From contig NZ_CYGY02000046.1 in the NCBI RefSeq assembly GCF_900007165.1, positions 146,346 to 210,345 of the forward strand: a DNA stretch of 64,000 nt. Reading direction: 5' to 3'. The position numbers and the translations under genes are program-made. Every line of letters begins with the position of its first letter. The first letter of the stretch is position 1. Shown piece after piece: positions 7,716 through 15,824 of this stretch. This DNA comes from Paraburkholderia piptadeniae (lineage in GTDB: Bacteria; Pseudomonadota; Gammaproteobacteria; Burkholderiales; Burkholderiaceae). The notes under the pieces were generated by a model, which did not search any database, had not been told where the DNA came from, and saw nothing but the letters and a program-made list of their open reading frames with translations.

Positions 7716-9745
7716 ACGACCTATCCATGACCCAGACGCTGGGCGATGCACTGCCTCAAACGCTGATCGACGATCACGCCCCCGTCGCTGCCGCGCTGGC
7801 GACGGGCGCCGCGCCCGTCGATGCGCTCGACGCCGCCGTCACGCGCGCGACCGATGCGATCCTCGCCGCGCAAAAGGACGACGGCCACTGGGTCTACGAA
7901 CTCGAAGCCGACGCGACGATTCCCGCCGAATACGTGCTGCTCGTTCATTACCTCGGCGAGACGCCCGACGTCGAACTCGAACAGAAGATCGCGCGCTATC
8001 TGCGCCGCATCCAGTTGCCCAACGGCGGCTGGCCGCTCTTCATGGATGGCGCGCTCGACGTCAGCGCGAGCGTGAAGGCCTACTTCGCGCTGAAGATGAT
8101 TGGCGATCCGGAAGACGCCGAGCACATGGTCCGCGCGCGCGAGGCGATTCTCGCGAACGGCGGCGCCGAGGCGGTGAACGTGTTCACGCGCATTCTGCTG
8201 GCGCTCTTCGGCGTGGTGACGTGGTACGCGGTGCCGATGATGCCCGTCGAAATCATGCTGCTGCCCAAGTGGTTCCCGTTCCATCTGTCGAAGGTGTCGT
8301 ACTGGGCGCGCACCGTGATCGTGCCGTTGCTCGTGCTGAACGCGAAGCGCCCCGTCGCGCGCAATCCGCGCGGCGTGCGCATCGACGAACTGTTCCGCGG
8401 CGCGCCCGTGACGACGGGCCTGCTGCCGCGCTCGGGCCACCAGAGCAAAGGCTGGTTCGCCTTTTTCCGCACCGTCGACGGCGTGCTGCGCATGACGGAC
8501 GGCCTGTTCCCGAAAGCGTCGCGCGAGCGCGCGATCAAGGCGGCCGTCGCATTCGTCGATGAACGTCTGAACGGCGAAGACGGCCTCGGCGCGATTTTCC
8601 CGGCGATGGCGAACTCGGTGATGATGTACGACGTGCTCGGCTATCCCGCCGATCACCCGAATCGCGCGATTGCCCGCAAGTCGATCGACAAGCTGCTCGT
8701 CATCCACGAAGACGAAGCGTATTGCCAGCCGTGCCTGTCGCCCGTGTGGGACACGTCGCTCATCGCGCATGCGCTGCTCGAAACGGGCGACGAGCGCGCC
8801 GAAGAGGCCGTGCTGCGCGGCCTCGAATGGCTGCGCCCGCTGCAGATTCTCGACGTGCGCGGCGACTGGATTTCGCGCCGTCCGGATACGCGTCCCGGCG
8901 GCTGGGCATTCCAGTACAACAACGCCCATTACCCCGACGTCGACGATACGGCCGTGGTCGCAATGGCGATGCAACGCGCGGCGGCGCTGACGAAATCGGA
9001 TGTCGACGGCAACGCGATTGCCCGCGCCCGCGAGTGGGTGGTCGGCATGCAGAGCAGCGACGGTGGCTGGGGCGCGTTCGAGCCGGAAAACACGCAGTAC
9101 TACCTGAACAACATTCCGTTCTCCGATCACGGCGCATTGCTCGATCCGCCGACGGCGGACGTGTCGGGCCGCTGTCTGTCAATGCTCGCGCAACTCGGCG
9201 AAATGCCCGCGACGAGCGAGCCGGCGCGCCGCGCGTACGACTATCTGCTGAAGGAGCAGGAAGAAGATGGCAGCTGGTACGGCCGCTGGGGCATGAACTT
9301 TATCTACGGCACGTGGACGGCGCTGTGCGCGCTCAACGCGGCGGGCATCTCGCTCGAAGACGCGCGCATCAAACGCGCCGCGCAATGGCTCGTGTCGATC
9401 CAGAACCCGGACGGCGGCTGGGGCGAAGACGGCACCAGCTACAAGCTCGACTACCGCGGCTACGAAAAGGCGACGAGCATTCCGTCGCAGACGTCGTGGG
9501 CGCTGCTCGGGCTGATGGCAGCCGGTTACGTCGATCATCCCGCCGTCGCGCGCGGCATCGAATATCTGAAGAGCGAGCAGCGCGACCACGGCCTGTGGGA
9601 CGAAGAGCGCTTTTCCGCGACGGGCTTCCCGCGCGTGTTCTATCTGCGCTACCACGGCTATCGCAAGTTCTTCCCACTGTGGGCCCTCGCGCGCTACCGC
9701 AACCTGACGCGCACGGGCGAGAAGCGCGTCACCGTCGGAATGTGA
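7712..9745 (+). CDS. shc: Squalene-hopene cyclase
   Basis: Cyclises squalene to hopene/hopanol, the defining step of hopanoid synthesis, as a monotopic inner-membrane enzyme. The length of 677 residues is normal for the family. The catalytic acid motif DVDDTA is at 409-414, with the proton donor in DVDD. Several QW-type repeats are visible, for example QLPNGGW (101-107) and later QSSDGGWGAFEPEN and QNPDGGWGED. The central hydrophobic stretch near 155-210 is consistent with the membrane-binding channel region. It is translationally coupled to hpnE upstream and hpnG downstream. Confidence 0.97.
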   Translation: MNDLSMTQTLGDALPQTLIDDHAPVAAALATGAAPVDALDAAVTRATDAILAAQKDDGHWVYELEADATIPAEYVLLVHYLGETPDVELEQKIARYLRRIQLPNGGWPLFMDGALDVSASVKAYFALKMIGDPEDAEHMVRAREAILANGGAEAVNVFTRILLALFGVVTWYAVPMMPVEIMLLPKWFPFHLSKVSYWARTVIVPLLVLNAKRPVARNPRGVRIDELFRGAPVTTGLLPRSGHQSKGWFAFFRTVDGVLRMTDGLFPKASRERAIKAAVAFVDERLNGEDGLGAIFPAMANSVMMYDVLGYPADHPNRAIARKSIDKLLVIHEDEAYCQPCLSPVWDTSLIAHALLETGDERAEEAVLRGLEWLRPLQILDVRGDWISRRPDTRPGGWAFQYNNAHYPDVDDTAVVAMAMQRAAALTKSDVDGNAIARAREWVVGMQSSDGGWGAFEPENTQYYLNNIPFSDHGALLDPPTADVSGRCLSMLAQLGEMPATSEPARRAYDYLLKEQEEDGSWYGRWGMNFIYGTWTALCALNAAGISLEDARIKRAAQWLVSIQNPDGGWGEDGTSYKLDYRGYEKATSIPSQTSWALLGLMAAGYVDHPAVARGIEYLKSEQRDHGLWDEERFSATGFPRVFYLRYHGYRKFFPLWALARYRNLTRTGEKRVTVGM

Positions 9746-10458
9746 TGGCGGCTCGGCCCGATCGCATGAACGCGAGCCTGCCCGTCATCGCCGTCACGGG
9801 GATGGCGTTCGAGGCGCGCATCGCGCGCGGCAAGGGCGTCGACGCTGTGTTCGCGGCGCGCGCCGATCTGCTCGAACGCGCGCTCAACGAAGCCGTCGCG
9901 CGCGGCTGCGCGGGCATCGTCAGCTTCGGCACGGCGGGCGGGCTGGCGCCCGATCTGGCGCCCGGCGCGCTGATCGTCGCGAGCAGCGTGCATAGTCCGC
10001 TCGGAAAGGTCGATACCGATCTGCGCTGGTCCGCGCGCATCGTCACCGCGCTCGGCGCGACCCCGCTGAATACAAAGCTGTGGCGCGGCCCGATGGCGGG
10101 CGTCGGCGCGCCGCTCGTCGGCGCTGCGGACAAGGAGGCGCTGCATGCGTCGACGGGCGCGCTTGCTGTCGACATGGAATCTCACCTCGCGGGCGCGATC
10201 GCCGAGGCGAACGGCTTGCCCTTTGCGGTCTGCCGCGCCGTCGTCGATCCGGCGTGGCGCACGCTGCCCTCCGCCGCGACGGCGGGCCTGCGCGACGACG
10301 GCACAACGGCCATCGGGCCGATCCTGCGCGAACTGGCGCGCCAGCCGTCGCAACTGGGCGGCCTGCTGCAGGTTGCCGCCGACGCCCGCGCCGCCCGTAG
10401 CACGCTCGTCGCTGCCCGGCACGCCCTGGAACGCTCGGGCGCGCTCCTCTTTCCCTGA
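9745..10458 (+). CDS. hpnG: Hopanoid phosphorylase HpnG
   Basis: A nucleoside-phosphorylase family enzyme (237 residues). In known hopanoid producers it removes adenine from adenosylhopane, on the way to bacteriohopanetetrol. The phosphorylase core is visible as IVSFGTAGGLAPDLAPGALIV (about 53-73) and AVDMESHLAGAIAEANGLPF (about 142-161), the latter being the purine-phosphorylase ME(S) motif. The ATG at 9745 shares its A with the stop of the cyclase gene. An ATG at 9766 is a possible alternative start. Its substrate is made by HpnH, which is encoded 6 kb downstream on the other strand. Confidence 0.9.
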   Translation: MAARPDRMNASLPVIAVTGMAFEARIARGKGVDAVFAARADLLERALNEAVARGCAGIVSFGTAGGLAPDLAPGALIVASSVHSPLGKVDTDLRWSARIVTALGATPLNTKLWRGPMAGVGAPLVGAADKEALHASTGALAVDMESHLAGAIAEANGLPFAVCRAVVDPAWRTLPSAATAGLRDDGTTAIGPILRELARQPSQLGGLLQVAADARAARSTLVAARHALERSGALLFP

Positions 10459-10607
10459 CGCATCAAGCCGCACGCTGCACGCCGCGAAAACGAAACAGTG
10501 TGTTGGTCTTGATAACCTAGGGAAAACCCTTATGTCTGATATAGTGCTACGTATTAACCCTAGGGCGCGCCGACGAGCGCGTCCGCGCTATTCCGAAGAG
10601 GGACCGA
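10459..10607 (+). promoter_or_regulatory. Thioesterase upstream region with CCTAGG palindromes
   Basis: This leader is more AT-rich than its neighbours. It carries two CCTAGG palindromes (CCTAGGG near 10516 and CCCTAGGG near 10558) around a GGGAAAACCC element. A TATAGT hexamer at 10540-10545 is a plausible -10. No convincing -35 is visible at the standard distance. Confidence 0.35.
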
Positions 10608-11099
10608 ATGAATTTCCACACACGCAAATGGGTCAAGCCTGAAGACCTCAATCCCAACGGCACGCTGTTCGGCGGCAGCCTGCTGCGCTGGATCGACGAA
10701 GAAGCCGCCATTTACGCGATCTGCCAGCTCGACAACCAGCGCGTCGTGACCAAGTTCATGTCCGAGATCAACTTTGTCAGCTCGGCGCGGCAGGGCGACA
10801 TCATCGAGCTCGGCATGACGGCGACCCATTTCGGCAGGACGTCGATCACGCTGCGCTGCGAAGTACGCAACAAGATCACGCGCAAGAGCATTCTGACCGT
10901 CGAAAAGATGGTGTTCGTGAATCTCGACGAGAACGGCAATCCGGCGCCGCACGGCCGCAAGAAGATCCGCTACGCCGACGAGGCTTTCGAGCGCTACAGC
11001 GAAAAGCTGCGCGCGATGCAGCAGCAACCGGCGTTGCTTGCATCGGAAGACGCCGAGGCAGTTAATGCTGTCGATCAGGAAGCGGACGCAGCGCATTGA
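10608..11099 (+). CDS. Hotdog-fold acyl-CoA thioesterase
   Basis: A 163-residue single-hotdog enzyme expected to hydrolyse acyl-CoA thioesters. Family features are NGTLFGGSLLRWIDEEAAI (about 17-35), containing the catalytic acidic residue of YciA-type enzymes, then INFVSSARQGDIIELG and TRKSILTVEKMVFVNLD. It follows hpnG by 150 bases and ends in a strong terminator. It may be only a neighbour of the hopanoid genes; no direct role is shown by sequence. Confidence 0.88.
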   Translation: MNFHTRKWVKPEDLNPNGTLFGGSLLRWIDEEAAIYAICQLDNQRVVTKFMSEINFVSSARQGDIIELGMTATHFGRTSITLRCEVRNKITRKSILTVEKMVFVNLDENGNPAPHGRKKIRYADEAFERYSEKLRAMQQQPALLASEDAEAVNAVDQEADAAH

Positions 11100-11152
11100 C
11101 GCGCGGCGCGGCGGTTCATCGCCGTAATCCTTCGGCTAGCTGAGTCGGCCGC

Positions 11153-11197
11153 ACAAAAAATCCCCGGTTGGTTGCGTGACCAGCCGGGGATTTTTTT
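11153..11197. terminator. Bidirectional rho-independent terminator
   Basis: A 13-base stem (11160-11172 with 11179-11191, one G-U pair) and a 6-base loop. It is flanked by A6 on the left and T7 on the right, so it can stop transcription from the thioesterase gene and from the convergent mlaA-like gene. Confidence 0.92.
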
Positions 11198-11225
11198 GCA
11201 TCCACAGGACAAAAGCCAAAGCGGC

Positions 11226-12287
11226 TTATTGCGAAGGGGACTTGTCGGGCGAAGGCGAGGGCGACGGCGCGGGAGCCGCGCCTTGCGCTGGCGCTGCGCC
11301 CGACGGGTTCGACATCGACGGGACGGGCGTGCCGTCGCTGGGCGCCGTCGACGAGGCGGGCGGCGGCGCGGACGTGTCGCCCGGATCTTCGTAGTTCGGC
11401 AAGCCGTCGTCATTGGCGGGCGGCGTCCGCTTTGCGCCACCTGCGCCCGATGCGCCTTCCGGCGGCGCGGCCTCGCCCGGATTCTCGTAGTTTGGCAAGC
11501 CGGTGGGCGCCGCGCCCGGAACAGTCGACGGCGCCACGCCCGACGCCCCCGAAGGCGCTTCCGCACCCGAATCCTCGGGCTCGCTATAGTTCGGCAGATT
11601 CGAAGCGGGCGCGCCAGCGTTGCGCAGCAGCGAGCGGCGCTGCTGCGTGTAGGCGTCGCGGACGAACGAGTATTTGTCGAGCGCGGCCTGTTCCAGCAGC
11701 GTCGTCGCGCCGAGCAGATCCGAACGCACGCTGACGAACTGCAGGAAGTACAGCGGGTACTTGTACTCCGCGTCCAGATACGTCATCGGGTTCGCGCGGA
11801 AATCGACGAAATAGCCGAGGCCGTCGCGGAACGAACTCGGCCCGAAAAGCGGCAGCACCAGATACGGACCCGACGGCACGCCCCAGCGTCCGAGCGTCAG
11901 GCCGAAGTCCTGCTTGTGCTTCGGCAGTCCGGCAGGCGTCGCGAAATCGATCAGGCCGCCGATGCCGAACGTCGAGTTCATCGCGAAGCGCATCAGGCTT
12001 TCCGTCGCGTCCTTGATGTGCAACTGCAGAAGGCTGTTGGCGAAGTTGTCCAGATCCCCGAGGTTCGAGAAGAAGTTGCTGATCGCCTGGCGCAGCGGCT
12101 GCGGCGTGACCTTCTGATAGCCCTTCGCGATCGGCACGGCGACGGTGCGATCGAGTGCATCGTTGAACGTGAAAATCGCGCGGTTCATCGGTTCGAGCGG
12201 GTCTCCCGGCTTCCGGTCCGGTCCTGTTGCACACCCCGTCGCAAGACTCGCGGCGGCCAGCGCCAGCGCGGCTGTTCGCATCTTCAT
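11226..12287 (-). CDS. MlaA/VacJ-family outer-membrane lipoprotein with repeat-bearing tail
   Basis: MlaA extracts mislocalised phospholipid from the outer membrane. This 353-residue relative has a lipoprotein signal ending LATGC, with Cys19 as lipidation site. The MlaA core follows (DPLEPMNRAIFTFND, then GLIDFATPAGL and FGPSSFRDGLGYFVD). Beyond about residue 220 it has a Pro/Ala/Ser-rich extension of more than 120 residues that ordinary MlaA lacks. This tail contains three LPNY motifs (residues 231, 264 and 296) at a 32-33-residue period. It lies 4 bases downstream of hpnN, in the same unit. A role in moving hopanoids or lipids together with HpnN is inferred from context. Confidence 0.9.
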   Translation of the reverse strand: MKMRTAALALAAASLATGCATGPDRKPGDPLEPMNRAIFTFNDALDRTVAVPIAKGYQKVTPQPLRQAISNFFSNLGDLDNFANSLLQLHIKDATESLMRFAMNSTFGIGGLIDFATPAGLPKHKQDFGLTLGRWGVPSGPYLVLPLFGPSSFRDGLGYFVDFRANPMTYLDAEYKYPLYFLQFVSVRSDLLGATTLLEQAALDKYSFVRDAYTQQRRSLLRNAGAPASNLPNYSEPEDSGAEAPSGASGVAPSTVPGAAPTGLPNYENPGEAAPPEGASGAGGAKRTPPANDDGLPNYEDPGDTSAPPPASSTAPSDGTPVPSMSNPSGAAPAQGAAPAPSPSPSPDKSPSQ

Positions 12288-12291
12288 GCGG

Positions 12292-14910
12292 CTATCCTTG
12301 TTGTTTCTTCAATGCGCGGCGAGCGCGCGGTTTGCCCATCAACACCGGCTGAAATACCACAGCGCCCGTCAGCGTGCAGACAAGGGACAGCGCGAGCAGC
12401 CGTCCCATGCTCGATGTGCCCGGATGGTGCGACAGCCACAGACTGCCGAACGCCGTCGCCGTGGTCGCCGCGCTGAACAGCACGGCATGCGTGAGACTCG
12501 ATTGCAGCAGGCCTGTCTGTCCCCGGCGCCATGCCATCACAAAGTAGATCTTGAACGCCACGCCGACGCCGAGCATCAGCGGCAACGCGATGATATTCGC
12601 GAAGTTCAGCGGCATGTTGAACGCGACGCACAACTCCAGCGTGACGATAGCCGACACCAGCAGCGGCACGAGCGTGCGCAGCACGTCGCCGAACCGGCGC
12701 AGCGTGAGCCACAGCAGCACCGTGATCGACAGGATGGCCCACGCGCCCGCCTGCAGGAACGCCGTGATGATCACGTTCGCCGAGTGCAGGATCGAGATCG
12801 GCCCGCCGATTGCGCCAGGCTCCGCCGTCTTCACGGCCTTCGCGAAGTTGCGCAGCATCACGTCGTCGCCGGGATCGGCGCCGGGCGGCACCTTCGGCGA
12901 AATCTCGACGAGCGCCTGGCCCGTCTTCGACACCCAGCTCTCCGCGATGTCCTTCGGCACGTTCTCGCGCGTGATCTCCGATGGTTGCAGCAAGGTCGTC
13001 AGCTGGTGCAGCGAGATTTTCAGCGGTTCCGACATCGCGCGCTCGGCGCGGTCGCGCGTCGAGACATCGGCGTTCGCGAGCTTGGTCAGCGTATCGGACA
13101 GATGCTTCGCTTCGGCGGCGCCGGGGCCCGGGTGATCTTCGGAGGCGAGTGCGAGCTGGTTCGCGCAGCGCTTCAACGCGGCGACGCGCACGGCATCCGT
13201 GGCGGGCGGCGCGGGCGTCTGCGTGAGCGCGGGCAACAGCTGCTGGGCGGCCGCCGAAATCAGCGCGAGCTTTTGCGGCTGGTCGGCGGGAATGTACGTG
13301 GAGAGCGTCGTCGTGCGGCCGACTTCCGGCAGCTTCGAAAGCCGCGCGGCAATCGCGTCCGCGGCTGCCAGCGAAGGCGCGAGCGCGCGCACGTTGTTGA
13401 CGGCGGCTTCGGGGGCGTCGTTGAGGGAGATCAGCGTCGCCATCGACTCCGTGTTCGGGTCTTTCAGATGCAGCGGATTGAAGTCGAAACGCAGATGCAG
13501 CAGCAGCGGCGATGCGCCGATGATCGCCACGGCTGTCGCGATCAGCACCGGCGTGCGGTTGCGGTCGAGAAAGTCGTCGACGGGTGCGAGGAACTTGAAG
13601 CCCGGCGACTCCGGTTCGCCCCGCGGATTGAGCACCTTGATGAGCGCGGGCAGCAACGTCATGTTGGTCACGTAGGCGACGAACATGCCGACGCCCGCGA
13701 TCTTGCCCAGTTCGGACACGCCGCGATAGGCCGTCGGCAGGAACGAAAAGAAGCTCTCGGCAACGGCGACGGCGGCGAGCGTCAACGGCACGCCGATGCT
13801 GTAAGCGGTGTGAATGAGCGCGGCCGCGAGCCGGTCATCACGATTGCGCTCCTCGCGATACTTCACGCCGAACTGCACGCCAAAGTCGACGCCGAGCCCG
13901 ACGAACAGCACCATGAACGCGACGGAAATCATGTTCAGCGCGTCGACCATCATCAGCCCGAGCGCGGCCGTGATGGCGAGGCCCACGAACAGCGTGACGA
14001 ACACGGCGAAGATCAGGCGCCCCGAGCGCAGCGCGAGCCAAAGAATGCCAAGCACAACGAGGAACGTCGCGATGCCGTTGATCTCCGCGCCGTCCTGCAC
14101 CGATGCGAACTCTTCATCGGCGAGAGGCTGTTCGCCCGTCAGCCGGATGCGCGCGCCGTACTGCGCATCGAGATCGAGCGATGCAGCCGTCTTGCGAATC
14201 TCTTCCGATGCATGCGCGCCCGCTTGCAGCGCCGCGTAGTTGACGACGGGTTGCACCACGATGAACGCCCGCGCGGGCATCTTCGCGGCGTCCTTGTCGA
14301 CGAGCGCGCGCCACGAGAACACGGCGGGCTCGTTGGCGAGCACGTGATCGATCACGGTCGCGCTGCGCGACAGCAGGTTGCTCATGTCGGCGAGCTTCAC
14401 CTGGCCGATCTGCAGCGGCAGCAACAGGCTCGTGGTCAGCGTGCCCGCGAGACCCGTCAGGCTCGGATCGTGCGCGAGCGAGTTGATGAGGGGGCGCGCC
14501 TTGGCCAGTTGCCCGGTCGTCGATTGCACTTCGCTGACGGAAGGAAACAGCAAGCCGTTCTTTTCGAAGAACGGCCCGCTGCCCGGTTGCGATACCGAGA
14601 CGAACTCCTTCGTTTCCTTTTGCAGTTCCGTGGCGAGCGTGTTGGCGGCGGCGTTCGCGTATTCGGGTGCGCCGGCCTCGACGACGACGAGCAGCGTTTG
14701 CCCGCGATCGGGGAAGGCCTTGTCGATCTGCTTTTCCAGCGCGGACCATTGCGCATCGTTCTCAACGAGACGGCTGGTGTCGGTATTGATCTTGAAGTGA
14801 TGAACGACATAGGTGGCGCTCAGCACGGCGAGTACGAGCGACAGCCCGATGACCTGCAGCGGACGGCGCACCGACCAGACAACGAGGCGAACGATTGAGG
14901 ACTTCAGCAT
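12292..14910 (-). CDS. hpnN: Hopanoid RND-type transporter HpnN
   Basis: An 872-residue inner-membrane protein of the MMPL/RND superfamily. HpnN homologues are required to move hopanoids to the outer membrane. The first transmembrane helix is near residues 18-35. A large periplasmic domain follows, then a bundle of about five helices around residues 270-430 (GIATFLVVLGILWLAL, then VAFMVLFVGLGVDFGVQFG with the RND GxxxD motif). A second periplasmic domain and a final bundle occupy residues 720-860. The length fits HpnN rather than drug-efflux RND pumps. The downstream mlaA-like gene starts 4 bases after its stop. Confidence 0.92.
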   Translation of the reverse strand: MLKSSIVRLVVWSVRRPLQVIGLSLVLAVLSATYVVHHFKINTDTSRLVENDAQWSALEKQIDKAFPDRGQTLLVVVEAGAPEYANAAANTLATELQKETKEFVSVSQPGSGPFFEKNGLLFPSVSEVQSTTGQLAKARPLINSLAHDPSLTGLAGTLTTSLLLPLQIGQVKLADMSNLLSRSATVIDHVLANEPAVFSWRALVDKDAAKMPARAFIVVQPVVNYAALQAGAHASEEIRKTAASLDLDAQYGARIRLTGEQPLADEEFASVQDGAEINGIATFLVVLGILWLALRSGRLIFAVFVTLFVGLAITAALGLMMVDALNMISVAFMVLFVGLGVDFGVQFGVKYREERNRDDRLAAALIHTAYSIGVPLTLAAVAVAESFFSFLPTAYRGVSELGKIAGVGMFVAYVTNMTLLPALIKVLNPRGEPESPGFKFLAPVDDFLDRNRTPVLIATAVAIIGASPLLLHLRFDFNPLHLKDPNTESMATLISLNDAPEAAVNNVRALAPSLAAADAIAARLSKLPEVGRTTTLSTYIPADQPQKLALISAAAQQLLPALTQTPAPPATDAVRVAALKRCANQLALASEDHPGPGAAEAKHLSDTLTKLANADVSTRDRAERAMSEPLKISLHQLTTLLQPSEITRENVPKDIAESWVSKTGQALVEISPKVPPGADPGDDVMLRNFAKAVKTAEPGAIGGPISILHSANVIITAFLQAGAWAILSITVLLWLTLRRFGDVLRTLVPLLVSAIVTLELCVAFNMPLNFANIIALPLMLGVGVAFKIYFVMAWRRGQTGLLQSSLTHAVLFSAATTATAFGSLWLSHHPGTSSMGRLLALSLVCTLTGAVVFQPVLMGKPRARRALKKQQG

Positions 14911-14958
14911 GTACGCGAGCGGGACCTAGTCAGATTGGTGTTATTGGCAGAGGGCACA

Positions 14959-14964
14959 AGTATA
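14959..14964 (-). promoter_or_regulatory. Candidate -10 of hpnN (TATACT)
   Basis: On the minus strand the sequence reads GGTATACTTG, with TATACT ending 49 bases before the hpnN start at 14910. The same GGTATACT octamer precedes hpnM and hpnD. Confidence 0.45.
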
Positions 14965-15021
14965 CCGACGCGGCCGTCGCAAGGTCGCGTAAGCGAACGC
15001 AGTGCGGCCCGTCAAAGCCGG

Positions 15022-15027
15022 TATACT
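15022..15027 (+). promoter_or_regulatory. Candidate -10 of hpnM (TATACT)
   Basis: CCGGTATACTGG lies 68 bases upstream of the hpnM ATG. The divergent hpnN hexamer is only about 60 bases away. No clear -35 hexamer is visible. Confidence 0.45.
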
Positions 15028-15094
15028 GGCCCGTACCCCCGGCGCGGAAGCGGCCTGTTCCGCGCGGGTTATTCTCAACTGTCCCGATGAGCGT

Positions 15095-15700
15095 ATGAAA
15101 CGTTATATATCTGCTTTTCTGGCAGCCGCCGTGGTTTCCACCGCGGCTTTCGCACAAAGCGCGCCTGATGCGATCGTGAGGAGCGCGGTCGAAGGCACGG
15201 TCAGTGCGATGAAGGCCGACCCGCAGGCACGCGGCGGCGACATGAAGAAGATCACGCAAGTGGTCGAGTCACATTTCGTGCCCGCGACGAACTTCCAGCG
15301 CACGACGCGCATCGCAGTCGGTAAAGCCTGGAGCACCGCGACGCCTGAACAGCAAAAACAACTGTATGAGCAATTCACGAAACTGCTTGTCGGTACTTAT
15401 GCGGCATCGCTTTCGCAACTGCGCGATCAGGATGTGAAGTTCCGCTTCCAGCCGGCGAACACGTCGGCCGATGCGAAAGACACCGTCGTTCAGTCCCATG
15501 TGCTGAGCAACGGCGGCGACGATGCGATCGACTACCGCCTGGAAAAAACGGCGAACGGCTGGAAGATTTACGACATCAACATGATGGGCGCGTGGCTCAT
15601 CCAGGTGTATCAGACGCAGTTCCAGGAGCAGCTGTCGAAGGGTGGCATCGACGGTCTGATCAAGTTCCTCACGCAGCACAACGCACGCAGCGCGGGCTGA
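15095..15700 (+). CDS. hpnM: MlaC/Ttg2D-type periplasmic lipid-binding protein HpnM
   Basis: A 201-residue periplasmic protein of the MlaC family, which carries lipid between membranes. It has a Sec signal peptide (MKRYISAFLAAAVVSTAAFA, cleaved near residue 20). The family pattern follows: FVPATNFQRTTRIAVGKAW, then EQFTKLLVGTYAASL and the late strand TANGWKIYDINMMGAWLIQVYQTQF. The ATG at 15095 puts the signal peptide at the N-terminus. It is divergent from hpnN, which together with the MlaA-like lipoprotein suggests a hopanoid shuttle across the periplasm. Assignment to HpnM rather than general MlaC rests on this context. Confidence 0.88.
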   Translation: MKRYISAFLAAAVVSTAAFAQSAPDAIVRSAVEGTVSAMKADPQARGGDMKKITQVVESHFVPATNFQRTTRIAVGKAWSTATPEQQKQLYEQFTKLLVGTYAASLSQLRDQDVKFRFQPANTSADAKDTVVQSHVLSNGGDDAIDYRLEKTANGWKIYDINMMGAWLIQVYQTQFQEQLSKGGIDGLIKFLTQHNARSAG

Positions 15701-15770
15701 CAACTGCGCCTTGACCGCATAGCTTCGCGCGGCGACGCAGCGAGGCACACGCAACGAGGCACAAACAGAA

Positions 15771-15805
15771 AGAGCGCAACGGTTTGAACCGTTGCGCTCT
15801 TTTTT
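15771..15805. terminator. Rho-independent terminator between hpnM and hpnH
   Basis: A near-perfect palindrome (15771-15784 with 15787-15800) followed by T6 on the plus strand. It serves hpnM and may also block readthrough from the convergent hpnH gene. Confidence 0.9.
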
Positions 15806-15824
15806 CATGCCGCTGCGATCCGAC

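Noticed and set aside
12145..14898. A 917-residue plus-strand reading frame
   Set aside because: It lies antisense to hpnN, is dominated by Arg, His and Gln runs, and shows no domain. High G+C in third codon positions keeps the opposite frame open.
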